64,000 nucleotides of DNA. Source: Undaria pinnatifida. Taxonomy: Eukaryota > Sar > Phaeophyceae > Laminariales > Alariaceae. The notes below the pieces were generated by a model. It searched no databases and was not told where the DNA came from. It was given only the letters and a program-made list of their open reading frames with translations. Location of the stretch: the NCBI GenBank assembly GCA_012845835.1, contig JABAKD010000023.1, forward strand, positions 18,958,691-19,022,690, written 5' to 3'. The translations under genes and the position numbers were made by a program. Below are positions 8,650-19,462 of this stretch, one piece after another (the stretch's first letter is position 1; the number at the start of each line of letters is the position of its first letter).

Positions 8650-10168
8650 ATAGAGGAGGTTGCTCCCGAGCGGCGAACCGTCCGGGGTCTCGGCGGCGGA
8701 GCAGGGACCGACTGTCAGAATCTTTTACGGGCCCGTCCAGTTGAGCGCGAGTTTGGCCTTGAGTACCTTGGCGTCGGTGTTCGCCTTCACACCCTGGCGG
8801 ATGGTAGAGGCAGAACGGTACACCCATGCCCAACCACCCGTAGCGACGTTAGGTGCGGGACGCAGCGCGTCGGCGAGGGCGGAGTTTCTTCGGTTAACAC
8901 GGGAAACGGTGAGGGTGTGGTGTGCGCGGACAATGTCGTTCGCGCGCTTGTGCCTGTCGGTGGCCAAGTCGCAATAGGCCAGGTGGTCACGGGCCAGACT
9001 CTGGTGTCCCACGACACCAGTGCGGTCGAAAACCGTCAGGGGGAGCCGTGGGAGTCTGCCCATGTGGACCTCGTTGGGCGCCAGACCCGTCGCCGTGCTA
9101 ACGGAATTGTTGTAAGCGAATTATACGTGGGGCAGATGCAAGTCCCAATCGTCTTGTCGTCGTTGACGACCATAGCCAGCATTTGGGCCATAGTGTTGTA
9201 TACCCGCTCAACGCCCCCGTTACAGTTGGGACGATAGCAGCTTGTAGCAAGCTTGTGCACACCCATCAGCTGATATACAGCTTGTGAAAGCTTTGAGCAG
9301 AACTGCAGTCCGTTGTCCGAGAGTATGGTGCGCGGGCACCCCCACAAGGGGATGTATTGGTTCACCAGGATATTGGCTGTACCCTCCGCGGTGAACTCAG
9401 CGGCAGTGACGGGGAACATGTCGGCCCGACGACTGAAGCGATGGGCGAACAGCGGGATGTAGGTGTTGCCTCGTGGTGTGGCCGGAAGGGGCCGAAGTAG
9501 TCAACACTGACGGCGACACCTGGACCTTCCGGTAGAGGCATTGAGATGATGGGCCAGCGGACAGTCAGCCGTGGGGTTTTCCGCGCTTGGCACTTAAAGC
9601 AGTGGCGAAGCCACCACCGGGTGCACGCATTCATGCCAATCCAACAATAAAACCGCTCCAGTATGCGCAACGTGTGCGCGGTACCAAGGTGACAAGAGAC
9701 CGTCGAGTGACAAACTCGCATGATCCAAGGGCGCATAAGCAGGGGAACGTAGATGCGAACTGGCTCGTCGTTTAGCAAGCAAGCAGCTTGCCCCACAGAG
9801 TTGGGTTTGTCAGAGCTTGTTGGCGGGAGTGTCGGGTTACGGACGAGTAGGACAATGTCGTCGTCGGTTGTATGTAGTCGACCCTTACCCACCAGCTCCT
9901 TGAGGTCTGAGAGGCATGGACGCTTGTGCGAGAGGTAGCGCGCCAAAAAGTCGGGCGGCAGGGCCGATGGCCGGCGGGTAGAAACGTAACGTATCGTAGC
10001 GTGGCACGTCGGTTCTGCGTGCTGTTCGCGCTTCCAATCGGCGTGCGAATAACGCGCGACGGAATCAGCGAACCGCAATTCAGCAGCGTCGCCGAGGGCG
10101 TCCGACCTTGTGTATGCAGTCGGCGTGTCACCAGGAGAAGGCGTGAGCCGTAAGAGAGGAGTTCTCAT
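8650..10168 (-). pseudogene. LTR retrotransposon integrase (HHCC zinc domain and DD35E core)
   Basis: Read on the minus strand from 10,168: a linker region, then the zinc-binding HHCC domain (HSTVSCH ... CFKC), then the catalytic core. The acidic residues are Asp in VDYFGPF (codon 9,500-9,502), Asp in LSDNGLQF (9,315-9,317) and Glu in GGVERV (9,207-9,209). The last two are exactly 35 residues apart. A one-base deletion between the first and second Asp (about 9,465-9,490) puts the core in two frames. A further shift lies near 9,100, after which 8,725-9,063 continues with a conserved connector to the chromodomain. All catalytic residues survive, but the frame is broken, so this copy cannot make an active integrase. 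Confidence 0.88.
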
Positions 10169-11700
10169 ACAGGCTCTGCGTGGTCGCGGTCGGACGGTAG
10201 TGGCATCGTGCGGACCGGCGAGTCGACAAGAGCGGGGGTCGCGGCGGCGGGCGGAGCCGGCCGCGACCGTGGGACTCGCGGCGGAGTTTTACCTCGTCTG
10301 GAAGATGGCCGAGGGGCCCCGCCGGGCCCGAATCCTTAATCTACAGCGGGGGTGCATTACCCGTTGCTTTCGCTGTTCGTCGGCGCGTCGTCGACGACGG
10401 AGGGAATGGAATCGCCAAGCAAGGCGGAGACGGACAGTCGAACCGGTGGTCGCGGCGGTGGCCGTCTCCTGTGTAGAACGCCGGGATAGATAATTCGGCT
10501 GTGCGATGGGCGTCGCTGCAGCCAGGGCTTTTGCGGAGCCCGTGCCGCTCTCGATGGGTATGGCAAAAACCGAAGCGAAAACGGTGTCAGCGGCAGGCGA
10601 AATCGACCCGCGGCCGGTGCAGCCTACGGTAGTGGCGACGGAGGCAGAAACACGAGCGACGAATCTCTCCGGGGAAGCAGAAAGGCCGTCAATCTTCATA
10701 CGTGGCTCGTGTGTGCGAAAATCATGAAATTCCTGAGAGGTGACAGGGAGCCCACCCAAGGCAGCATGTTCAGTGCGGGGCACGAGCCCACCCAAGACGG
10801 TGCTTTCGACAAGGGGCACGATTCAACCCAAACCCCTGGGATCGGCGAGGAGGGAGTGCGCAGTCCGCGGGTCCGTAGGAGGTAGATACCGCTATCTCCA
10901 ACGGGCTTGGGGCTTGTCAACCCCACGTAGTTGTAGTTTGTCGAGCCACTGCGGTCGTACTCCGTAGCAGGCTCTAGAAAACGGGCCGGAAAAATCGACG
11001 ATGCCGTTGGCGCTGCCTTTGCGGTACTCGAGTGTGCAATCGAACGCGGTGACGAACTCAATCTACCGCTGGACTCGTGCATTGAGGGTCCCCACTTTGC
11101 CAATGCTCTCCTGTGTTTTGTGGCCGGAGGATATGCGGAACTTTGTTCCCTGCAGTACCCTCGGAGGCGTTTGGGAGCCCCAACAATGCTGCGGGTCCCC
11201 AAATCTGGAGGAGTCCAGTGCCTCTTCGAGTCGAGCGGTGCTTGACTGATATACGCGATTTTCATAGTGAACAAAACGTCGTCCAGCGTCACATTACCCT
11301 TGACGAAACAGGGGCCGTGTTCTGACAGCGCAAGGTCAGGGCCGACGCCAGAAGCAGTCTCCAAACTCCACTTCCTTTAAATGGCCAACGCGCCCGAGAA
11401 ATAGGTCGGAAACGCCGAAGGGGAAGTTTTGCGAGTGCTGGCCGCTGTTAACGGCCCAGTTGCGGCGCGGACGAGATTTCTTGGTTCTTGCATTCGCTGT
11501 GCTGGTGCGGAACCGACTAGGGGAGGCCGGGTGCGCCGACCCGGTCTCATTGTCGCGAATAGCTTTGCGAACGGCAGAAAGTGCCTCACCGAGTAAGTTT
11601 CTCCTCTTCCCTAGCATGGGTTGTTGGCCCTGGGACCACCCGCCCGGAGACCAATGCCCCACACTGGGTCCAGAGAACTGAATTCAGCCAGAAGCTTGTT
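10169..11700 (-). other. Middle of LTR element without recognisable RT/RNase H
   Basis: This is where a Ty3-type element should encode reverse transcriptase and RNase H. I looked on the minus strand for a Y/F-x-DD box, LPFGL and related motifs and found none. Only Arg/Ser/Pro-rich broken frames are present (10,289-10,819; 10,696-11,364; 11,336-11,662). A 27-30-base imperfect repeat (GAGCCCACCCAAG-like) occupies 10,745-10,830. Confidence 0.45.
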
Positions 11701-11720
11701 GTCAGAGCTTAAAAGTTGAT

Positions 11721-12011
11721 TTTTTTCATGGCTGGATTCTGCGTGAATTTGGCGTAGGTGCCAGATGACACGGCGTTTTGCTTCTCCCTGTCCCCGACAC
11801 TGGAGTCAAAGTTGCGCACGCCTCGACCGATGCGTGTGCTTGGACGAGGCGACGATATGATGAGCCCCACTGCTCGATGGTCTCGCAAAAACTTGGTTTT
11901 TTCGGGCATTATGTACTGCTCCGCGCAAGAATATGGCACGTCGTCCACGGCAAACGGCGAAGGGAACAACGGTGGAAAATAGGATGGGGGCTGCCAGAAT
12001 AACACCACTTT
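11721..12011 (-). pseudogene. NADAR (YbiA-like, DUF1768) domain inside the LTR element
   Basis: Minus-strand frame 12,320-11,709. Residues 104-200 fit the NADAR fold: VLFW, SPFAVDDVPYSCAEQY, an E-K pair (PEKTKF), D-H-R, GRGVRNFD, DREKQNAV and AKFTQNP. NADAR proteins hydrolyse N-glycosidic bonds: plant members act in riboflavin biosynthesis, and other members act as ADP-ribose hydrolases. The usual Trp before the Asp of the V-W-D motif is Gly here (VGD), and a one-residue gap lies before IGRGVR; both suggest decay. The same frame runs upstream through tandem repeats. It sits between gag and integrase on the coding strand, so it is probably an accessory domain of the element. A captured host fragment is the alternative. 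Confidence 0.72.
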
Positions 12012-12057
12012 GGCTGTGGAGTATTCGAGAGAAAGGTCAAAAGCCGTGTTGAAATTT

Positions 12058-12570
12058 GGGCCTGCAATGTTCCCGTCCAGGAACACCAGGCCTCGGGAGC
12101 ACGACGCGAATCCGAACCCGTGGTATCTCGCCTCGGGTCTTTTTTCGCTCGTTGGCGGAAAAGTGCGAGAATTCGCTCTAACTGCGCCCGAAAAATGGCA
12201 AAATCCGACGGTGCCAACCCGTCGGTAGCCTCGTTGATATTTGTGGGTCCGCAATGTCCCCTTCTGGGAACACCGGTCCTCGGCTCTTCGGGCCTGTAGT
12301 GTCCCCTTGCGGGGGAGCACCAGGCCTCGGGAGCAAGATGCGAGTCTGAACCCGGGGTTTCTCGCCTCGAGTCTTCCTCATTCGCTGGCGGAAACTCGTA
12401 AGAAGCCGCCCTCGCTGCACCCGAAACTTTTTCAAACTCGGACGGTGCCAACCCGTCGGCAGCCTCGTTGGGCATTTGGGCCTGTAGTGTCCCCCTCAGG
12501 AACACCAGGCCCCGGGAGCACGACGCGATTCCGAACCCACGGTTTCTCGCGTCGTGGCCTCTTCGCTTTT
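12058..12570. repeat. Tandem repeat array upstream of NADAR
   Basis: Three diverged units share CC(A)GGCCTCGGGAGCA..A.GCGA, CGAACCC and GACGGTGCCAACCCGTCGG. Equivalent points at about 12,107, 12,340 and 12,525 give spacings of about 233 and 185 bases. Minus-strand translations repeat SCSRGLV and RRVGTV motifs. The array lies within the polyprotein region of the LTR element. Confidence 0.7.
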
Positions 12571-12599
12571 TGGCATATAATCGCAAGAAAACTGCTTCA

Positions 12600-13910
12600 A
12601 CTGAGCCAGCAGGGGCTCTGAGCTGTTTCTGCTTGACGAGGGGCGCGATTCTTGCGTAAATTTACGGGAATAGCGTCCAGCTGATCAGGCTGGAGGCCGC
12701 GGCGTCACCCCTGGCCCGTCGCGCAGTGTCGGATATTCTTCCTGTGCCACTGGGGCAGACGTAGCCTGAAACACGTGGGTTAGCGTGTTAAAAGACGAAG
12801 CAGGGTCCGTAGGCCCTGTGGGCGTCTTCTGGAGCGGGGCTCGGGGAAGTGGCAATAATGATTTTACCCGAGGAGGCTCTTTTCCGTTATGCCTCTTGGA
12901 GAAGGGAGACGAGGTAGCTAATCTTGTCCACTCCTCCTTGATGGAAAAAAGGACAGAGCGCCCGCTGTCATCGCGAGCAAACACCGGATCGAGCCTCGCA
13001 AAAGATCTCGGTGTTTCAGTGTTGGCCTTCCCACACCTCAAATCGACCGCCACCTCGTGGCCAGGAAAAAAGTTTTTTGAGTGTCGACCGTCCCACACCT
13101 CAAACCGACCGCCACTGCCTGGTCAGGGACAGGGGGGGATGAACGCATACGCGTAAACAGGCGACGCGCCGTCACCGCAGCTATATTGTTGCGCGACGCG
13201 TGCGTGGGGGCAAAACGTAGGCTCCCGTGCCATGGTTGATGGGTGCGGCGTTTGGAGCGCGTACCCCCATTGCTGAGTTTATGCCGCGGCTGAGGGAAAC
13301 GGCGCTGGAAGCGCGGTTCCCGTCGCTTAACTCAGACCATGACCGAGGGGAACGTCGCGGGAATCGCGCGTTCTCGCCGTCAAAGAAAAATGAAAGAATA
13401 AAAAAATACCTGGCTGGAGGAAACCACGCTTGAAGCGCTAGTTTCCGCCGCCGGTGCTACACTGTGAGAATCACTCGCAGACGGCGTAGGAGCCCGTGGG
13501 CTCTTGACAGAGGCCATCTGTGCTGCGTTGCTGGACAGGCTAGCAACAGTACACGGGCATCTTCTGAAACCAAAATACGTACCCCCTGACAGTGTTGTCG
13601 ACGGTGCCGTACCGCCGTCGAGCTGTCGATTGCCGTTACGGAATGTGCCAGGTTGGCGCGCGAGTGTATTTTCGCCCGGGTTGTGGGCGGCTCCAAAGCG
13701 CATTCGAGGAGCAGGAGCGGGGGCAGAAGAGGCGGGCGAGTGCAGGATACCACCATAGTGAACCAACGTGTATGTGGTATAATTGTGACAGTTTACCTTG
13801 TCCTGATCCTGGTTATACCCTCGCGATTGACCTGAAAGATGGCGGCGATTTTTCTTGTGGGTGTTTGGGCGAGAAAATTTATCGTCTCGGCGGTAGCAGA
13901 CCATGCGTGT
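12600..13910 (-). other. LTR element region between gag and NADAR, no clear domain
   Basis: Only Pro/Arg/Ser-rich minus-strand frames occur (12,685-13,098 and 13,380-13,904). A retropepsin active site (DTG/DSG followed by a hydrophobic strand) is not evident. A short duplication (CCCACACCTCAAA..CGACCGCCAC) occupies 13,030-13,115. Confidence 0.4.
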
Positions 13911-13913
13911 TTG

Positions 13914-14270
13914 TCAACGTCGGTGTGCGTCATCGTCGCCAAGTTGGCCAAGTTCAGGGTTCAAGCAGCCACTCGCAGTAATGAAAGGATGCTTACAATG
14001 CTTGAATGAATGGTTGTCTTCGTGGCAGATGAGGCAAAGTCCCCGGTTTTCTCGGAGGGCATCAGCGCGAGGTGAAAGGAGGCCGCTCCAAAGGGGAGGG
14101 TCGTCTGTCTTGAACGAGGCCTTCATGGCGAAAACTTGTGCATAATGATGCTTTTCTAGTGGCCAGCAGTTCGATGTGTGGTCAAGCCAAGGGTCAGATG
14201 AATCATAAATGTGCATGACAGTTGAATGATGGCTCAATCCCGTCTGCCACGAAAGCGACTGGGACGGCAT
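13914..14270 (-). pseudogene. Gag nucleocapsid with CCHC zinc knuckle
   Basis: The frame contains CLICHEDNHSFKHC, an exact C-x2-C-x4-H-x4-C retroviral-type zinc knuckle (residues 79-92; bases 13,995-14,036). In gag the knuckle binds the element RNA. It lies on the same strand as the integrase and about 4 kb upstream of it, as expected. The frame opens inside a tandem duplication (14,149-14,391), which disrupts its join to the upstream capsid part. Confidence 0.8.
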
Positions 14271-14391
14271 GATGCTCTTCTAGTGGCCAGCAGTTCGATG
14301 TGTGGTCGAGCCAAGGGTCAGATGAACCTTAAATGGGCATGACAGTTGAATGATGGCTCGATCTGTCTGCCACGAAAGCGACTGGGACGGC
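14149..14391. repeat. Tandem duplication of about 121 bp within gag
   Basis: Two adjacent copies run from ATGATGCTTTTCTAGTGG to GCGACTGGGACGGC (about 14,149-14,269 and 14,270-14,391). They differ at several bases. The duplication length is not compatible with keeping one frame through both copies. Confidence 0.85.
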
Positions 14392-14499
14392 ACTCGGCCC
14401 TGGCCGCGCCCATGATCGGCGGGCCGGGGTCCCGACGGGGCGGATGAATGCGCTCCCGTCGTAAGGAACAGGGAGAGAAAAAAATGTTTCGCCGTTGAT

Positions 14500-16170
14500 G
14501 GCAGGTGTCTTATTACGCGTCTAGTCACTAAAATCCCGCCAAATAGTATCCAAAGAGGCGTATGGCCGCGGGTCCGTTGCCTTCGAACCAGGGTACAACG
14601 CAGGCAGGAGAGCCGGGAATTGCTCATTCGCCGCCACCCGAACCACCTCCAACATATCCGTCCCCGGAGACAAAACACGCTTACTCCCCGTAGCGGTCGG
14701 CACGAGTACGCAAAACTCCCGACTGAAATCAGAAAAAGGCATGCCGTTACACATTCAAAAAGTGTGCAACTTAGTGTAGCGCTCCTCCGTGTCAACGACG
14801 TCGAATTGCGTGATCAGCAGACGAAACGGGAGGGTGAAAGCCTCAGGCCCAGATGCTCCTCCTGCCATGGCTCTTGACACACCTCTGCCTGCTACCATGG
14901 CCACCTCGCTGTGGTCCGTACTCGAGGACGAAGACGAGCGGGAGGAGGTTGAAGAGCCGTCCCACGCTGAACGTCCTCCAGCGCCGTTCCTCCGCCCTCC
15001 GTTGCCTCTGCCAGAGCTGCGGCTAACTGCCCCGGTTGTTGAACCAAAGTTGCCCCCTCGGCGGCGCCCTCAGGCACATCAGCACCCGATGCGCTGTCAC
15101 CCCCGCGGCGGTGGTGGTGGTCGCCACCCCCACCATTTTTGCCGCCACCCCCACGGTTGCGGTCCCCTCGGTCGCGACTGTCGCTTCGTCGCTGTTTTCC
15201 CCGGTTTTGTTCTGCCAACTCTTCCTCCGGCGTTCGGCCAAAAGACAGGGTTGGGGTCCTCGTCGTGGGCTATCAGCGGGGCCTTGACGAGGGCAAGGGT
15301 GGGGGCGGCTCTCGTCTGTTTAGCATAGGGCGTACAATCCACGCGAGTCCAGGCCGCTCCCACTGAAAGGACGTCCGCTTGCCGCGACGCCGGCCTCTTT
15401 GACGAGAGGAGGGCGCAGGCCGTTTCCACCACCGCGGTCGCCAACGCTGAGAAGTCTACCCTCGGTGCAGACGCCACGCACGCGACGATGCCCTTGAATA
15501 AGGCGTCGTTCCTGGATCGTGGTCGCTGGGATGCGACACCCTGCGGGCGCGACGAAGCGAAGGGGCCGGTATAGCTCCCGCCGCAGCCGACGCAACTGAT
15601 TGGGCGAGGTCTTGTTGCGCCCTCTTCGCTACCAGGGACGCCTCCCGCGCAGCGATCTTCGCCTGCTCGATATCTCCGTCAAATCGACGTCGGCGTGCTA
15701 TCGTCTGGTTGTCGTCGTCGAGCGCCCGCTGGGCCCGCGCCGCCGCGTATGCCAAGTCCAAGGGGGCGGCATGGGCGCCCCGGTTCCGCGAGCTTTGGGG
15801 TTGGCGCTCTGTCGAGCGCGGAGAGCCTAGGTGGCGGCGGTTGTGCCCTGTCGCGCGCGGGGGGGGCAGCTGGTGGCGCTCCCCCGGGGCTGGCGAGAGC
15901 TGGCGTCGAGACGCCCCCGAGTCCGGTGGGGGTTGGTCCGTCTTGTTCTCTGCTTGAACCGGCGAGTCGACCCACTTGGTTGGTGGGTCCGGGTGGAGGT
16001 ATGGTGCTCCGTCTTCTGTCTCGTCACCGAAACCCGCCTCCGGTGGTTTCCTCCGTCTCGAGTCGCGGGAATTCGAGCGAGCTCTCTCTTTGTCGTGGGC
16101 ATCCAGGTTGGGGTGCGTGGAAGACCTCAGCCTGCCCCGAGTAGCCCGTTTCATCACTGGTAGACATGTT
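14500..16170 (-). pseudogene. Gag N-terminal and capsid region
   Basis: Minus-strand frames at 15,456-16,157 (233 aa, Arg/Pro/Ser-rich with an Ala/Arg/Glu helical stretch AYAAARAQRALDDDN), 14,892-15,218 (Gly/His-rich) and 14,521-14,754 appear to be broken pieces of one gag. An ATG at about 16,167 (MSTSDETG) may be the original start, followed by a shift into the 16,157 frame. Direct identity of the pieces rests on strand and on position upstream of the zinc knuckle. No intact gag remains. Confidence 0.5.
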
Positions 16171-16574
16171 GCTTGTTGTCTGTAGGGAGGGTAGCGGAAG
16201 TAGGGGGTGTGGAGGAAGGTGGCGGGATGGAAACGACGCGTACAGAAGCTATGGAGGCAGATATATTTGTGTGGTGTCCCTGCTGCAAGTCGCGGTATAT
16301 CTGTGTTTCAGCAAGCAGCAAGACATGGGCCTCGACTCCGTCCAGCACCAGTGATGGTAGCAGCCACGCCAACTAGCCTTATAAAAGGAGTACAGCAGTA
16401 AGAAGGGTACCATCCACCAAAATCGCAACATAAGAGCAGCCCCCAGTTTGACCGTAGGGTATACGGGTAACGCCTGCACGAACCGCAGTAAAAGCAGCCA
16501 AAAATGGGCAGCACTGACCCAAACCGCAGTGCATGGGGTGCAACACAGTAACGGTACGTCTGCAGCCATCGTAC

Positions 16575-16965
16575 TTAAACACGCATCATTTAACCTAGGC
16601 GAGGGGGGTAGCACAGGAAAGCGTCGCCCAAAACGCTCACGCCCATCGCACCAAAACAGGCAGCATCCAACCTAGGTGCAGTGTAGGAGGGGGTAGCACA
16701 GTAAAGGGTTGCACAAGAAGCCCATGCCCATCGCACCAAAACAGGCAGCATTTAACTTAGGTAAAGTGTAGGAGGCAGCACGCAGTGAAGGGTCGCCGAA
16801 CTCGTCGACGCTCATGGCACCAAAACAGGCAGCATTTAACCTAGGTGCAGTGTAGGGGGGGTAGCACGGTAAAGGTTCGCCCAACACGCCGACGCTCATC
16901 GTACCAAAACAGGCCGCATTTAACTTAGGTGTAGTTCAGGGGGGTAGCACAGTGAAAGTTTGCCC
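16575..16965. repeat. 84-85-bp tandem array in the retrotransposon leader
   Basis: At least four units share CCAAAACAGGCAGCAT..AACCTAGGT and GGGGTAGCAC. The CCAAAACAGG landmark falls at 16,651, 16,736, 16,820 and 16,904, giving periods of 85, 84 and 84. The array lies between the 5' LTR and gag. Confidence 0.85.
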
Positions 16966-16984
16966 AACAGTAGTGCTGCTCGCT

Positions 16985-17440
16985 GCATTATCGTTGCTGT
17001 GCCCATAGGTAACCACACGAAAATGGGCAGTATAACCCCCGAACAGGTAGTTTCCGCACCGTCCGCACTAAAGGGGGACGATCGAGCCTACAGAAGTGCT
17101 GATATCCGTAGTATCGCTGCTGTGTTAACAGGTAACGGCAATTCCAACCGCATCAAGATGGGGGTATAGCGTCCGAACAAGGCAGTTTCCGCACCGTCCG
17201 TACTATAGGGGGACGATCGAGCCTACAGTAGTGCCGATTTCTGTAGTATCGCTGCTGTGTTAACAGGTAACGGCAATTCCAACCGCACCAAGATGGGGGT
17301 ATAGCGTCCGAACGAGGCAGTTTTCGCACCGTCCGCACTATAGGGGGACGATCGAGCCTACAGTAGTGCTGATTGCTGCAAGATTGCTCCTGTGACTACG
17401 GGTGACGGCAACACCAACCGCCTTAAAAAGGGTAGTATAA
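16985..17440. repeat. 135-bp tandem array in the retrotransposon leader
   Basis: Three full units and a partial fourth share CGCACCGTCCG, GGGGGACGATCGAGCCTACAG and GGTAACGGCAA(T/C). The same landmark falls at 17,047, 17,182 and 17,317, so the period is exactly 135, a multiple of three. The copies are highly similar, indicating recent amplification compared with the LTR divergence. Confidence 0.88.
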
Positions 17441-17795
17441 TACCAAGACCAGCTGTAGACAAGGGGTGTACGCCCACAGCCGAATAGAAAGGCTGTTTGC
17501 CCCCAAGTACCGCATCAAACGGGCTGATCCCCACTTGCACTGTTAAAGCTGTAAAGCGCAGTATCTCCGCGAACTGTAGTAAACGCTCTGTAACGGGCAG
17601 TAGCTGTCCAAACATGTGCAGAGAAGAAAAGAAAAAATGCCAGCATAGACCCCAGCGGTATGGTGAAGGGCAGCACATGTACCAACAGCAGCAGAAAGGC
17701 AGCGTTTGCGCCTACAGTATAGTGCTTAGCGTCTCCGCCAACTGTAAACCGCTTTGCAACGGACAGTATCCGTCGTGACAGCTAAAAAAAAAAAT

Positions 17796-17935
17796 TGCAG
17801 CATTTATCATAGCAGCATCTTGGAACCCCGTAAAATATTTTGCAGCATATACCCTAGCAGCATTGTGGAACCCCGTAAAACATTTTTTGCAGCATTTACC
17901 CTAGCAGCATTGTAGAAGGGCAGCACATGTACCGG
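17796..17935. repeat. Short tandem array (about 55 bp units) in the leader
   Basis: Three imperfect units contain TGCAGCATTTACCCTAGCAG and CATTGTGGAACCCCGTAAAA. They form the third array in the leader of the LTR element. Confidence 0.7.
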
Positions 17936-17939
17936 CAGG

Positions 17940-19080
17940 AAGACGGCTAACGCCTAGTCAGCTGAAAAAAAATCCGTACTTACTCCGACCGCACTACAAG
18001 GGGACGGTTACGTTGGCAGCAGTGCAGAGTGCCGCACTGTCGCAGCTGTGCCCACACATGAAGTGGTATTAGTCCCCGCGTACCCATGAATGCTTGAATA
18101 TAGGGCATCGTACACGCCGACAGACTTGCCCAAAAAAGCCAGCACAGCGTTTCAACGTTCACTAAATCCAAGTTCTAGTCACGGGGGGGCCAGGACGAAA
18201 AAAACCTCTCGAATCGAACTTGCAAGGAGCACGCGCACAGCAGCGGAGGGTGTCAGAGGTGCGGTGCTGTAACTGTGGACGCTGGGGCAGTGAAGGGTCG
18301 AGCTATGTGGTGGATGAGCAGGAGCAAAGTAGGCGGTTTGGCTGCTGTACAGTGACTTCTACAGCAGAGAATACGGCGGTATATGGCATGCATTGACAGC
18401 GAGCCCATTATGCTGCGCTGCAGTTGGTACCTCTGCGAACATGATAGTGGTTGAAGGTACATGACGCACAATAGTGGAACGCTGATCACGAGAAATCGGA
18501 GAGGGGTCGGAGTTGCGTCAAATTAGTAGCTGTACTGTTTTCAGCAGAAAGGGAGCAGCAGTTCGTCCGACGCGCAAGACGGATCGACTTATGTACTGAA
18601 ACCCATACGATAACGCGTGTACTGGCACAGTTCGCCAAACGAAGAAGCCCAAACATTCCACGAGCACCGCGTGTTCCTTCCCAGGGCGGACCACAAAGGA
18701 AGGAGCCCCGACATGAGCTCCTAGGGCACGGTGCCCGTAATCCAAGGGGGTCCCGCGAAGGGCGGTCTGGCTCCGACAGCAAAGGTGTATGCAGGCCGAT
18801 GGGCTCTCAGCACGCGAAGTTCCCGTCAATGATCATTCGAAGGATTGATTCCAGTGTGCTTGTCCGTGGCGCGTCATGCCTATGCTTTATCCCACGCGGA
18901 AAAAAAGTACAGGTCGACGGCCGATCTTGGGGCTTGTGCTGGCAACTCGCGGAGATGTGCTGTGCAACATGCCGGCAGAGCGCGGAGCAAGCAAGTCTGA
19001 TGGGTTGGGCTTGGGCAGTTCCGCTGCGGAGTGGTCTATATTGCCAGCTGGCGGGGAGCTGATGCGACCAAACGCCGAGA
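17940..19080. other. Leader of the LTR element, no coding region seen
   Basis: There are only short frames in all phases and no recognisable domain on either strand. CAG-rich words continue from the neighbouring arrays. Confidence 0.4.
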
Positions 19081-19084
19081 CGAG

Positions 19085-19270
19085 TAGTGGCTCCGAAGAG
19101 CAGTGTCGTCCGCACGTACTCGGAAGGTTTCGTCCGTGTGGTGCGTGCCCAGCGACCAACAGGAAGGACCAAACACCGAGACGGGAAGTGTGCTCCGAAG
19201 AGCAATGCCGTCCGCACGTACTTGGAAGGTGTCGTCCGTGTGGTACGTGTCCGGCGACCAACAGGAGGGG
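19085..19270. repeat. 102-bp tandem duplication near the 5' LTR
   Basis: CTCCGAAGAGCA(G/A)TG followed by CGTCCGCACGTACT and GCGACCAACAGGA occurs twice, with landmarks at 19,091 and 19,193 (period 102). Confidence 0.8.
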
Positions 19271-19442
19271 CCCGTGCCATCTCAGTGCTGTTGTGGTCGC
19301 CGTTGTAGGAGGAAGGGCGCTCCCTCCATTGAGAAGCCACCCGAGGAGGAACGGGGGTTGTGGGCTCGATGGGAAGCAAAAGCAAAACTGCTACGAAAAA
19401 AATCGGATAGATTGGTTGAACGCTGCCACAACTAGCTATTAA

Positions 19443-19462
19443 TAATAATAGACGAAGCCATT
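19443..19462 (-). promoter_or_regulatory. Candidate primer-binding site
   Basis: On the coding strand the sequence directly after the 5' LTR reads AATGGCTTCGTCTATTATT. A TGG two bases from the LTR is the usual start of a site complementary to a tRNA CCA end. I cannot match the following bases to a specific tRNA, and the site may have decayed. Confidence 0.35.

Noticed and set aside
8566-9237. 223-aa plus-strand ORF
   Set aside because: It is the antisense shadow of the integrase connector and chromodomain region.
16575-17440. Possible CRISPR-like arrays
   Set aside because: The units are 84-135-bp tandem repeats without short repeats separating unique spacers, and the context is a eukaryotic retrotransposon.
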